Positions 1 to 6,933 are shown, numbered from the stretch's first letter. The stretch: 9,470 nt of DNA from Novosphingobium sp. UBA1948 (GCA_002336765.1 DDES01000141.1:7959-17428), one strand, 5' to 3'. Notes: generated by a model from the letters alone, not told the origin. Numbers and translations are program-made.

Positions 1-191
1 ACCCGCTGTGGCGCGACTTTCCCTATGAGTATGAGTTCGAGCGGCTCGCCATCGATGTGATCAATGGCGGACCGGCCCTGCGTGAATGGGTCGACAATCC
101 AGCCAGCACCGCTGCCGATCTTGAGCGGATCGCCGCGACTGACGAAGCGGTCTGGATCGCCACCAGCATGCCACACCGCCTCTATCGCTAG
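1..191 (+). CDS. C-terminal end of a NamZ/DUF1343-type exo-beta-N-acetylmuramidase (5' truncated by window)
   Basis: The first complete codon begins at base 3 and the frame stays open to a TAG at 189-191, giving the last 62 residues of a protein whose start lies outside the window. The segment contains PYEYEFERLAIDVINGG, then LREWVD, and ends in PHRLYR. The P-Y-E-[YF]-E-F-[ED]-R ... ID-x-[IL]-x-G pattern followed by a short helical tail is what I recall of the C-terminus of DUF1343 proteins. The characterised member NamZ releases N-acetylmuramic acid from the non-reducing end of peptidoglycan fragments during cell-wall turnover. The catalytic part is not visible, so activity cannot be judged. 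The assignment rests on pattern recognition of a short fragment; that it is a real coding end is more certain than the family name. Confidence 0.68.
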   Translation, partial: PLWRDFPYEYEFERLAIDVINGGPALREWVDNPASTAADLERIAATDEAVWIATSMPHRLYR

Positions 192-304
192 GCCCTTGAA
201 GCGTCGTCCCGAAGCGGGACTGCGCACAGGGTTAACAGTATGGCCTGCGCGGGCATGGTGGCTTTATTCTCCGCCATCCAACCTTCTTGCGCCCAATGCA
301 GGGC

Positions 305-310
305 GGGGAG
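305..310 (+). promoter_or_regulatory. Ribosome binding site of the methyltransferase gene
   Basis: GGGGAG lies 7 bases before the ATG at 318. This decides the start: the same frame is open upstream to an ATG at 240, but that codon has no comparable purine-rich sequence before it. Confidence 0.6.
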
Positions 311-317
311 CACGGCG

Positions 318-1205
318 ATGAGCGCATGCAATTGTTGCGGGTGTGAGGACCATACACCCGTGTTCGAAATCAACGGCTACCATCTGGTGCAATGCACCGA
401 GTGTCATCTCGCCTTTGTGGCCAACCCGCCCGAAGCAGAAGAAATGACACGGCTCTATTCGGCCAGCGGCAATGATTACCACGCTGCGCTGCATGATCCC
501 GACAGTCCGCAATCGCGCCGCATCGCGCGGATCGCGGCGGGGCATATGGGCTTTGTGCAGTCCATCGCCCGAGGCGGACGACTGGTCGATGTCGGCTGTT
601 CCACCGGCGCCTTTCTGGCGCAGGCACGCCGGGCGGGTTTTGATTGCTCTGGCGTGGAGTTTTCCCGCGATTCCGCCAGTTTTGCTGCCAGGAGTACCGG
701 CCTGCCGATTGAACAGGGCTCGATCCACGACAGCCGTCTGGACGCGGGCAGTTGCGATATGCTGACCATGTTCGATGTGATCGAGCATGTGCCCGACCCC
801 GCCAGCGATCTGGAGGCCGCATGGCGCCTGTTGCGCCCGGGTGGCTGGCTGGTGCTCTCGACCCCCAATATCGATGGCCTGTTTCCCCGGCTGTCGCAGG
901 GTCTGGCGCGCACGCTTAACTACTGGCCGCACCCCGAGCCGCCCTACCATCTCTACCAGTTCTCGGTGCGGACCTTGACCGCGATGCTGGAAAAGGCGGG
1001 CTTCGAGGCGGTGCGGGTTCAGCATGACCGCATCGATCTGGCCTATAGTTTCGGGGCGCCCGCCACGCTGATGCGCATGCCCAAGCGCCTTGCCTATGCC
1101 GCCGCCTTTGCGCCGCTCGCGCTGATCGGGCCGCTGGTGGGGCAGGGCGACTGTTTCTATCTCGCCGCGCGCAAACCGACACAAACGCAGCGACAGGTCG
1201 CTTAG
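318..1205 (+). CDS. Class I SAM-dependent methyltransferase with N-terminal zinc ribbon
   Basis: A 295-residue protein predicted to transfer a methyl group from S-adenosylmethionine; the substrate is unknown. Residues 4-7 (C-N-C-C) with G8, and C26-T-E-C29, form two CxxC knuckles of an N-terminal zinc ribbon seen in a group of methyltransferases, several of which act on sugars. The Rossmann fold follows: motif I VDVGCSTGAF at about 90-99, the acidic end of strand 2 at E114 (GVEFS), FDVIEHVPDP at about 152-161 and RPGGWLVLSTPN near 174-185. This is the Methyltransf_11/23 type. The start at 318 is preferred because of the Shine-Dalgarno sequence just before it and because the conserved zinc ribbon begins at once; the upstream ATG at 240 would add 26 residues without family character. 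The stop TAG overlaps the stop of the convergent GFA gene. No biosynthetic cluster surrounds it, so a sugar, lipid or quinone substrate would be a guess. Confidence 0.85.
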   Translation: MSACNCCGCEDHTPVFEINGYHLVQCTECHLAFVANPPEAEEMTRLYSASGNDYHAALHDPDSPQSRRIARIAAGHMGFVQSIARGGRLVDVGCSTGAFLAQARRAGFDCSGVEFSRDSASFAARSTGLPIEQGSIHDSRLDAGSCDMLTMFDVIEHVPDPASDLEAAWRLLRPGGWLVLSTPNIDGLFPRLSQGLARTLNYWPHPEPPYHLYQFSVRTLTAMLEKAGFEAVRVQHDRIDLAYSFGAPATLMRMPKRLAYAAAFAPLALIGPLVGQGDCFYLAARKPTQTQRQVA

Positions 1206-1633
1206 GAAGCCGGCGGCGGGGCCGGTGGCTGGCGCGGATGCTGTTCGAGCGTCGGGTCAATCACCGCCCAGTCCGGCGCGTCATCGGTCCAGATCACCAT
1301 CTGCGGACGCAGATCGTTGGGCTGGTCCAGCATACCCAACCGCACCACGGTGAAATGCGGGCGCGCCGAGGATTTGGCCATCACCGGCGTGCCGCAAGCG
1401 GGGCAGAACGAGCGGGTCAGCGTGTTGCCGCTGGCAGCGACATAGCTGCTGGTGGCCAGATCGCCGGTGATCGTGCAGGCATCGGTGGGGAACAGCGCGT
1501 TATGCGTTGCGCCACCGCCTGCCACCTGCTGGCACTGGCGGCACCAGCATTGGCGCACGGCCACTGCACCGGCTTCGACAGAAACTTTCACCGCGCCGCA
1601 TTGGCATTGGCCTTGGTACATCGCCTTGGGCAT
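1202..1633 (-). CDS. GFA-family (CENP-V/GFA domain) zinc protein
   Basis: A 143-residue protein with the cysteine pattern of the glutathione-dependent formaldehyde-activating enzyme (Gfa) family: C10-x-C12 (CQCGAV), C29-W-C31-R-Q-C34 and C77-P-A-C80-G. Together these form the two zinc sites of the fold. Gfa itself was reported to speed the addition of formaldehyde to glutathione, but most family members are uncharacterised, so only the fold is safe here. The start at 1633 follows an AGGAG 7 bases upstream; the frame continues upstream into the preceding gene, but that part has no family similarity. It is the last gene of the minus-strand run, 13 bases after the DUF2059 gene, so it is probably cotranscribed with it. 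The C-terminus ends in a proline-rich tail (PRQPPAPPPAS), and its TAA overlaps the stop of the methyltransferase gene. Confidence 0.88.
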   Translation of the reverse strand: MPKAMYQGQCQCGAVKVSVEAGAVAVRQCWCRQCQQVAGGGATHNALFPTDACTITGDLATSSYVAASGNTLTRSFCPACGTPVMAKSSARPHFTVVRLGMLDQPNDLRPQMVIWTDDAPDWAVIDPTLEQHPRQPPAPPPAS

Positions 1634-1640
1634 TGCCTTG

Positions 1641-1645
1641 CTCCT
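1641..1645 (-). promoter_or_regulatory. Ribosome binding site of the GFA-family gene
   Basis: Read on the minus strand, AGGAG sits 7 bases before the ATG at 1633 and one base after the TGA of the DUF2059 gene. This fixes the GFA start, and the spacing suits re-initiation by ribosomes finishing the upstream gene. Confidence 0.65.
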
Positions 1646-1646
1646 C

Positions 1647-2429
1647 TCAGCTCTTGCCTTCAATCTTGTCCGCCCGGATGGCGCGCCGGATCTGCTCGGC
1701 CTTGGCCGGATCGCTCTTGGCGATATGACCCAGCATGGCCTCAATCACCGCCTGCTCGGCCCGCTTTTCTCCCGCAGGTGTCGTATAATTGGTCCACTTG
1801 CGGTCGATTTCGAGCTTCTCGGGATTAAAGCCCGTCACCTTGCGGCCCAAGGGGGAATAGATAAAGCCCGCGATCTTGGCCTTTTGCCGCAGGCTGAGGC
1901 TATCGGCCGCCTGCTGCGCCATGGTCGCGCGATCTTTCAGAATATCCTGCGTCGAGGTATTCTGCCCTTTCACCAGCGTTTTCGCCTCTTCCTTGAAGGA
2001 GAAATTGCTGCGCATCTGGCCCAGAAAAACCTGCGTGTCGGCATCGGTTAGAAAGGCCAGATAGGTGCGCGCCTCGCTCTCGTTCAGTCGGGCAAGGTAA
2101 AAGCGCTCATAGTCGGCAACCGCCAAGGGGTGGACCTCGGCTGCCGCCCGCGCCATTTCGCGGCGCGATACGTCGAAAATCACCGCCCGCAATCCGGGAT
2201 AGCTGCGATCCATTTCGACCAATGGGGGGCTTTGCGCGAACATGGCGGTCACCGCGGCCTCCGCCGCACGATCGTACATGGCGGGATCGGCTTTCATCAC
2301 CTGCTCGGCGATCTGGTGGCAGGTGGCCTGCAACGCGGGCGAGGGCGCCACGGTCAGAGCATGCGCCGCAGGCGCAGAAAGCACCGGCATCGCGGCCAGC
2401 AGCGCGAAAGCGATCTTGAGGTCACGCAT
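1647..2429 (-). CDS. Secreted DUF2059 domain protein
   Basis: A 260-residue protein with a clear Sec signal peptide: a charged start (MRDLK), a hydrophobic core (IAFALLAAMPVL) and a likely cleavage site after AHA at residue 24, so it is expected in the periplasm. The rest is rich in helix-forming residues and charges. The middle part (around ADYERFYLARLNESEARTYL, then a QVFLGQM stretch) resembles DUF2059, a helical domain of unknown function common in alphaproteobacteria. The C-terminal region contains SLRQKAKIAGFIYSPLGRK. The ATG lies inside the end of parE: the two genes overlap by 8 bases, with GGAG (2437-2440) 7 bases upstream, so translation is probably coupled to parE. The function is unknown, and the link to parE may only be shared transcription. 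The family call is from memory of the pattern, while the signal peptide and coupling are directly visible. Confidence 0.78.
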   Translation of the reverse strand: MRDLKIAFALLAAMPVLSAPAAHALTVAPSPALQATCHQIAEQVMKADPAMYDRAAEAAVTAMFAQSPPLVEMDRSYPGLRAVIFDVSRREMARAAAEVHPLAVADYERFYLARLNESEARTYLAFLTDADTQVFLGQMRSNFSFKEEAKTLVKGQNTSTQDILKDRATMAQQAADSLSLRQKAKIAGFIYSPLGRKVTGFNPEKLEIDRKWTNYTTPAGEKRAEQAVIEAMLGHIAKSDPAKAEQIRRAIRADKIEGKS

Positions 2430-4419
2430 CGATCATCTCCGGATCAATATCGGCGGCGCGGTTCTGTATAAAGGCAAAGCGCTGAGCCGGATCGCGGCCC
2501 ATCAACCGGTCCACCAGATCCTTCACCGCCGCGCGGCCCTCATATTCCTGCGGCAAGGTGATGCGCACAAGGCTGCGCTTGGCCGGATCCATCGTGGTCT
2601 CGCGCAATTGCTGCGGGTTCATCTCGCCAAGGCCCTTAAACCGGCCCACTTCCACCTTCTTTCCCTTGAAGCGCGTCGCTTCCAGTTCGGCGCGATGCGC
2701 GTCGTCGCGGGCATAGGCGCTCTCCTTGCCCGCCGTCAGGCGGTAGAGCGGCGGCTGGGCCAGATAAATATGCCCGCGCCGCACCACCTCGGCCATCTCC
2801 TGAAAGAAGAAGGTCATCAGCAGCGTGGCGATATGCGCGCCATCGACATCCGCGTCGGTCATGATGATGATGCGATCATAGCGCAAATTGTCGGGGTTGC
2901 AGTCCTTGCGGCTGCCACAGCCCATCGCCAGCAACAGATCGGCGATTTCGGAATTGGCGCGGATTTTGTCGAGGCTGGCGCTGGCCACGTTCAGGATCTT
3001 GCCGCGGATGGGCAGGATCGCCTGCGTCTTGCGATCGCGGGCCTGTTTGGCACTGCCGCCCGCCGAATCGCCTTCCACAATGAACAATTCCGTCTCGCCG
3101 TCGCCCTCGCCGCTGCAATCGGTCAGCTTGCCCGGCAGGCGCAGCTTGCGGGCATTGGTGGCGGTCTTGCGTTTGACCTCGCGCTCCGCCTTCCTGCGAA
3201 GCCTCTCGTCCATCCGCTCCATCACATGGCCCAGCAACGCCTTGCCGCGCTCCATATTGTCGGTCAGGAAATGGTCGAAATGGTCGCGGATGGCGTTTTC
3301 CACCAGACGCGCGGCCTCGGGGCTGGTCAGGCGGTCCTTGGTCTGGCTCTGGAATTGCGGATCGCGGATGAAGACGCTGAGCATCGCCTCGCAGCCCACT
3401 ACCACATCCTCGGGCGCGATGTCCTTGGCCTTCTTGTTGCCCACCAGATCGGCAAAGGCCCGCAACCCTTTGGTCAGCGCCGCACGCAGGCCTTGTTCAT
3501 GCGTGCCGCCATCGGGCGTGGGGATCGTGTTGCAGTAATAGGAATAGGCCCCCTCCGACCACAAGGGCCAGGCGATGGCCCATTCCACGCGGCCTTGCTG
3601 CATGCCGCCTTCGCCCGCCGGAAAATCCTGCGTGCCGGAAAAGGCCTGCGTGGTGACGCATTCGCGGCTGCCGATCTGTTCGGCCAGATGATCGGCCAAA
3701 CCGCCGGGGAACTGGAACGTGGCCTCTGCCGGCACATCGTCCGTGGCGAGAGACGGCGCGCATTTCCAGCGGATTTCGACACCGGCAAACAGATAGGCCT
3801 TGGAACGCACCAGCTTGAACAGGCGGGCGGGTTTGAATTTGGCATCGGCACCGAAGATTTCGGGATCAGGTGTGAACTGCACCGAAGTCCCGCGCCGGTT
3901 GGGCGCCGCGCCGATTTTCTGGATCGGCCCCAACGTCACCCCGCGCGAGAACTCCTGCGCATAGAGTTGCTTGTTGAGTGCCACCTCTACGCGGGTCAAC
4001 GTCGAAAGCGCGTTGACCACGCTAATACCCACGCCATGCAGACCGCCGCTGGTGGCATAGGCCTTGCCGGAAAACTTGCCGCCCGAGTGCAGCGTGGAGA
4101 GAATGACCTCCAGCGCCGATTTGCCCGGATATTTCGGATGCTCGTCCACCGGAATACCGCGGCCATTGTCGGTGATGGTGATTGTGTTTCCTTCGGCCAG
4201 CATCACCTCGATACGGTTGGCATGGCCTGCCACCGCCTCGTCCATCGCATTGTCGAGTACTTCGGCAGCGAGGTGGTGCAGCGCGCGTTCGTCGGTGCCG
4301 CCGATATACATGCCGGGGCGGCGGCGGACGGGTTCCAGCCCTTCGAGAACCTCGATGGCCGAGGCGTCATAGGCTTGACCATCAGCGCCTTGGGGATTTT
4401 CAAACAGATCGTCGGACAT
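2422..4419 (-). CDS. parE: DNA topoisomerase IV subunit B (ParE)
   Basis: A 665-residue ATPase subunit of topoisomerase IV, which with ParC unlinks daughter chromosomes after replication. The GHKL ATPase domain shows RRRPGMYIGG (about 32-41), the catalytic Glu and Mg-binding Asn in E53-V-L-D-N57, DNGRGIP (84-90), and the ATP lid GGLHGVGISVVNALS (125-139). The C-terminal TOPRIM part shows VEGDSAGGSAKQ (near 447-458), LPIRGKILNV, the metal-binding TDADVDGAHI (about 519-528), and FKGLGEMNPQQL. The length and the GTDERALHHL wording fit alphaproteobacterial ParE rather than GyrB, which is about 800 residues and has an extra insert. The ATG at 4419 has AGGG (4427-4430) 7 bases upstream. A 73-base gap separates it from the lipoprotein gene before it, so it may have its own promoter. 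The reading frame is intact with all key residues present. Confidence 0.95.
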   Translation of the reverse strand: MSDDLFENPQGADGQAYDASAIEVLEGLEPVRRRPGMYIGGTDERALHHLAAEVLDNAMDEAVAGHANRIEVMLAEGNTITITDNGRGIPVDEHPKYPGKSALEVILSTLHSGGKFSGKAYATSGGLHGVGISVVNALSTLTRVEVALNKQLYAQEFSRGVTLGPIQKIGAAPNRRGTSVQFTPDPEIFGADAKFKPARLFKLVRSKAYLFAGVEIRWKCAPSLATDDVPAEATFQFPGGLADHLAEQIGSRECVTTQAFSGTQDFPAGEGGMQQGRVEWAIAWPLWSEGAYSYYCNTIPTPDGGTHEQGLRAALTKGLRAFADLVGNKKAKDIAPEDVVVGCEAMLSVFIRDPQFQSQTKDRLTSPEAARLVENAIRDHFDHFLTDNMERGKALLGHVMERMDERLRRKAEREVKRKTATNARKLRLPGKLTDCSGEGDGETELFIVEGDSAGGSAKQARDRKTQAILPIRGKILNVASASLDKIRANSEIADLLLAMGCGSRKDCNPDNLRYDRIIIMTDADVDGAHIATLLMTFFFQEMAEVVRRGHIYLAQPPLYRLTAGKESAYARDDAHRAELEATRFKGKKVEVGRFKGLGEMNPQQLRETTMDPAKRSLVRITLPQEYEGRAAVKDLVDRLMGRDPAQRFAFIQNRAADIDPEMIDA

Positions 4420-4468
4420 GACCGCACCCTAGCCGCCCCGGACTCGCGCGCGCAAGCCGGTCAGCGCC

Positions 4469-4485
4469 GCTTTTCGGGGAAAAGC
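4469..4485 (-). terminator. Hairpin between the LpoA-like gene and parE (possible terminator or attenuator)
   Basis: Bases 4469-4475 (GCTTTTC) pair perfectly with 4479-4485 (GAAAAGC) around a three-base loop. It lies 7 bases after the lipoprotein stop codon and 49 bases before parE. On the minus strand no run of T follows the stem, so classical intrinsic termination is doubtful; it could be a weak terminator, an RNA 3'-end stabiliser or nothing. Confidence 0.35.
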
Positions 4486-4492
4486 CGGAGGA

Positions 4493-5653
4493 TCAGGGTG
4501 TGTCGAAACGGATCGGCGCGGTGGAAACCACCGTGATCGCGCCGCCGCGTGCCTCGCGCACTTCCAGTGCCCGCTCGATGGCCTGCGCCGTGTTGAAGCG
4601 GAATATGCCGTCAATGCCCAGAAAACCGCCCTTGTCGAACAGGCGCTGGGTCGGGAAGGGCGATCCCACCTGCCATTCGCGGGTGATGCGCAGCGTAAGC
4701 AGCACGCTATCGTAGCCCAGCGTGGCAAGCCGGTAGGGCGGGGCGCCGAAACGCGTCTGATAGCTGGTTGAAAAGCGCCCGAAACGCTGGTCCGACAGCG
4801 AGGCGAACCATGCGCCATTGAGCGCCGCCGTCTGCGCCACCAAAGGCTCGCCGATCCACAATTCAGTGCCCAGAATGCGCAACTTGGGCTGGCCCGCCTT
4901 GAGCATGGGCGCGGCGCGGGCCGCCACGGCGGCCGTATCGGCTATCAGCACCGCATCATAGGCCCCGCGCGCCTTCAGGCGCTTGACCGCATTGGCCACT
5001 GCGCCATCGGTGCGGTCATAGCTTTCCATGCCCACCAATTGCCCGCCAGACGCACGCACCGTGGCGATCATCGCCTTGCCCGCCCTTTCGCCATAATCGC
5101 CAAGCGGGATCAGCGCGGCAAAGCGCTGCACACCTTGCAGCCGTGCGAAACGCACCACGCGGTTGATTGACTGCGCCGGAATAGTGCCCATCACAAACAC
5201 ATTGCCGCCCGCAACATTCTCGTCGCCGGTGTAGGAGATGACCGGAACCCGGGCCGAACGCGCCGTCTGCGCCACGGCCAGCGCATCCTCGCCCAGCAAA
5301 GGTCCAAGGATGAGCCTGTTGCCATCGGCAACCGCCCGCGCCGCCGCAGCAGGCGCGCCCAGCGAGGTGTCATAGGTGGTGATGCGCAGCGTTGTCGCAT
5401 TGGTGTCGAGCAGCGCCATCGTGGTGGCATTGGCCACCGCCTGTCCCGCCGCGCCATGCGTACCCGACAAAGGCACCAGCAGCGCCACACGATGCCGCCC
5501 CTCGTCCGCCGGCAAAGGCGCGGGGGCAGGCGTGGGCGGATTGTCCTCGGGCGCCTTGGGCACCACAGCGCAGGCCGCCAGCGTGGCCGCCATGGCAACC
5601 GCCAAAGCCTGACGCATCCAGCGAGTGGCAGAATTGACCCTTTGCGCAATCAT
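4493..5653 (-). CDS. LpoA-like penicillin-binding protein activator, periplasmic-binding-fold lipoprotein
   Basis: A 386-residue predicted outer-membrane lipoprotein. Residues 1-28 form a lipoprotein signal with lipobox L25-A-A-C28; a Pro/Ala-rich linker follows to about residue 50. The rest is a periplasmic-binding-protein type I fold: VALLVPLSG, a DTSLGAPAAAARAV stretch, ILGPLLGEDALAVA, VPVISYTGDENVAGG, then FAALIPLGDYGERAG and YDAVLIADTAAVAARAAP. This matches the C-terminal domain of E. coli LpoA, which activates the transpeptidase PBP1A, but the N-terminal TPR domain of the E. coli protein (about 680 residues in all) is absent. Divergent placement next to rsmI-yraN, as in E. coli, supports the call. 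An amino-acid ABC-transporter binding protein is the main alternative, but there are no permease or ATPase genes nearby. The ATG at 5653 gives a proper signal peptide with charged n-region; ATG at 5617 (residue 13) would also leave a usable one. The ribosome binding site (GAGAC) is weak. Confidence 0.8.
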   Translation of the reverse strand: MIAQRVNSATRWMRQALAVAMAATLAACAVVPKAPEDNPPTPAPAPLPADEGRHRVALLVPLSGTHGAAGQAVANATTMALLDTNATTLRITTYDTSLGAPAAAARAVADGNRLILGPLLGEDALAVAQTARSARVPVISYTGDENVAGGNVFVMGTIPAQSINRVVRFARLQGVQRFAALIPLGDYGERAGKAMIATVRASGGQLVGMESYDRTDGAVANAVKRLKARGAYDAVLIADTAAVAARAAPMLKAGQPKLRILGTELWIGEPLVAQTAALNGAWFASLSDQRFGRFSTSYQTRFGAPPYRLATLGYDSVLLTLRITREWQVGSPFPTQRLFDKGGFLGIDGIFRFNTAQAIERALEVREARGGAITVVSTAPIRFDTP

Positions 5654-5662
5654 GGCTTGTCT
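5634..5662 (+). promoter_or_regulatory. Candidate promoter of the rsmI operon
   Basis: TTGACC at 5634-5639 matches five of six bases of the sigma-70 -35 consensus. A 17-base spacer leads to TTGTCT at 5657-5662, which is a poor -10. The -35 box would lie inside the first codons of the divergent lipoprotein gene. Transcription would begin near 5669, upstream of the ATG at 5692. Speculative because of the weak -10. Confidence 0.25.
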
Positions 5663-5691
5663 CGTCCCGCATGGCTGGTCCAAGAGGGGAT

Positions 5692-6546
5692 ATGACGCAG
5701 AATGACGCCACGCCCGAAGCGACCCAGACCCTATCCGCAGGGCTTTACATCGTAGCCACCCCGATTGGCAATCTTGGTGATATAAGTTTGCGGGCAATCA
5801 ATGTGTTGCGTTCTGTGGATGCGGTGGCCTGCGAGGATACGCGGGTGACCGGCAAATTGTTGCAGCATCTGGGGCTCAAACAACGTCTGATCCGTTACGA
5901 CGACCATGCCGATGAACGCGCGCGCGAAGGCCTTCTCGCGTTGATGGCGGAGCAGCCCGTGGCGCTGGTGTCGGATGCGGGGACGCCGCTGGTGTCCGAT
6001 CCGGGCTATCGTCTGGTGCGCGAGGCGCGCGAGCGCGGCATTGCCGTCACCTCGATCCCCGGCCCCAGCGCGGCGATTGTCGGAATTACCCTGTCGGGCC
6101 TGCCATCAGACCGGTTTATGTTCTGCGGTTTTCTGCCCAACAAGGCCAAGGCGCGTGGTGATGTTCTGGCCGAACTGGCGGGGGTTCCGGCGACGTTGGT
6201 GTTTTACGAGACAGCGCCGCGCCTGCTGGATTCGCTGGAGGCTATCGGCACCGTTTTGGCAGGGCGCGAGGTGGCCGTGGCGCGTGAACTCACCAAGTTT
6301 TACGAGGAATGCCGCAGCGGTACGCCAGAGGAGCTGATCGCTCATTACACCGCCCACCCGCCGCGTGGCGAGATCGTGCTGATGGTTGGGCCTCCGGTTG
6401 CAAAACAGGCCAGCATGGATGATGCCGAAGCAATGCTGCGCGCCGAATTGGTGCATGCAAAGGCCAGTCAGGCCGCCGCCGCCGTAGCCAAGGCGACAGG
6501 GCTGGATCGTAAGGAACTCTACGCCTTGGCGATGACGTTGAAATGA
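5692..6546 (+). CDS. rsmI: 16S rRNA (cytidine(1402)-2'-O)-methyltransferase RsmI
   Basis: A 284-residue cytoplasmic enzyme of the tetrapyrrole-methylase fold, which methylates the ribose of C1402 in 16S rRNA near the ribosomal P site. Family hallmarks, in order: LYIVATPIGNLGDIS, VACEDTRVTGKLL, RYDDHADE, LVSDAGTPLVSDPGYRLV, IPGPSAAIVGITLSGLPSDRF, FYETAPRLLDSL, ARELTKFYEE and RGEIVLMVG. Length agrees with E. coli RsmI (286). I chose the ATG at 5692, which has AAGAGG (5682-5687) four bases upstream; an in-frame ATG at 5671 would add seven residues but has no ribosome binding site. It is the first gene of the plus-strand operon and overlaps yraN by four bases (ATGA). It is divergent from the LpoA-like gene, as yraL is from lpoA in E. 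coli. Confidence 0.95.
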   Translation: MTQNDATPEATQTLSAGLYIVATPIGNLGDISLRAINVLRSVDAVACEDTRVTGKLLQHLGLKQRLIRYDDHADERAREGLLALMAEQPVALVSDAGTPLVSDPGYRLVREARERGIAVTSIPGPSAAIVGITLSGLPSDRFMFCGFLPNKAKARGDVLAELAGVPATLVFYETAPRLLDSLEAIGTVLAGREVAVARELTKFYEECRSGTPEELIAHYTAHPPRGEIVLMVGPPVAKQASMDDAEAMLRAELVHAKASQAAAAVAKATGLDRKELYALAMTLK

Positions 6547-6914
6547 CTTGGCTGCACCAAGCCAACCGCATGGCCGCCGAGGCACGCGGACGACACGGGG
6601 AAAAGCTGGCCTGCGACTGGCTGCGCGAGCAGGGCTTCGAGATTCTAGCCCAGCGCGTTAAAACTCCGCGTGGCGAGGTGGATATCATCGCACGACAAGA
6701 AGGCATCACCGTGTTTGTCGAAGTGAAATGGCGCGCCAAGGCCGCCGATCTCGATTTCGCGATAGACCAGCGCCGCCTGACCCGCGTGGCGCGGGCCGCC
6801 GAAGTGCTCGCGCCCACCTATGTGAAAGCTGGCGATGATATGAGGATAGATATTCTCCTGCTTGCGCCCGAGGCTCCAGTGCGCCACATCGCCAACGCGT
6901 GGATGCCGTTATAG
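6543..6914 (+). CDS. yraN: YraN/UPF0102 family nuclease-like protein
   Basis: A 123-residue protein of the UPF0102 family, which has a restriction-endonuclease-like fold of unproven biological role; DNA processing has been proposed. The fold's active-site residues are present: E20 (GEKLACDWL), D47 in RGEVDIIAR, and E60-V-K62 in VFVEVKWR. The central IDQRRLTRVARAAEVL helix and DMRIDILLL strand complete the expected pattern. Its ATG overlaps the rsmI stop (ATGA at 6543-6546) and has no clear Shine-Dalgarno sequence, so it probably depends on translational coupling. A start at the Met at residue 10 is possible but less likely, given the overlap. The position between rsmI and gshB, next to an LpoA-like gene, is a recurring order in proteobacteria as I recall it. 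Confidence 0.92.
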   Translation: MTWLHQANRMAAEARGRHGEKLACDWLREQGFEILAQRVKTPRGEVDIIARQEGITVFVEVKWRAKAADLDFAIDQRRLTRVARAAEVLAPTYVKAGDDMRIDILLLAPEAPVRHIANAWMPL

Positions 6915-6921
6915 GCTCCCT

Positions 6922-6926
6922 TGGAG
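6922..6926 (+). promoter_or_regulatory. Ribosome binding site of gshB
   Basis: TGGAG ends 7 bases before the ATG at 6934. It decides the start, since the frame is open for a further 24 codons upstream, inside yraN. Confidence 0.6.
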
Positions 6927-6933
6927 TAAGCTG

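Noticed and set aside
206..220. A 6-bp perfect hairpin (GTCCCG, AAG loop, CGGGAC) after the NamZ-type gene
   Set aside because: It lies 15 bases after the stop and could aid termination, but it is short, has no T-run and is the sort of hairpin expected by chance at this GC content.
264..1184. A 306-codon open frame on the minus strand opposite the methyltransferase
   Set aside because: It mirrors a gene with clear SAM-binding motifs, shows no domain or signal of its own, and has no supporting ribosome binding site that I could see.
2422..4419. Possible GyrB instead of ParE
   Set aside because: The length (665) lacks the GyrB-specific insert, and the GTDERALHHL and EVLDNAMDEAVAGHA segments fit ParE of alphaproteobacteria better.
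2242..4536. A 764-codon open frame on the plus strand opposite parE
   Set aside because: It is in antisense to an intact, fully motif-bearing parE and runs beyond its ends into neighbouring genes. Its translation is rich in His, Arg, Ala and Gln without domain patterns, as expected from the complement of GC-rich codon use.
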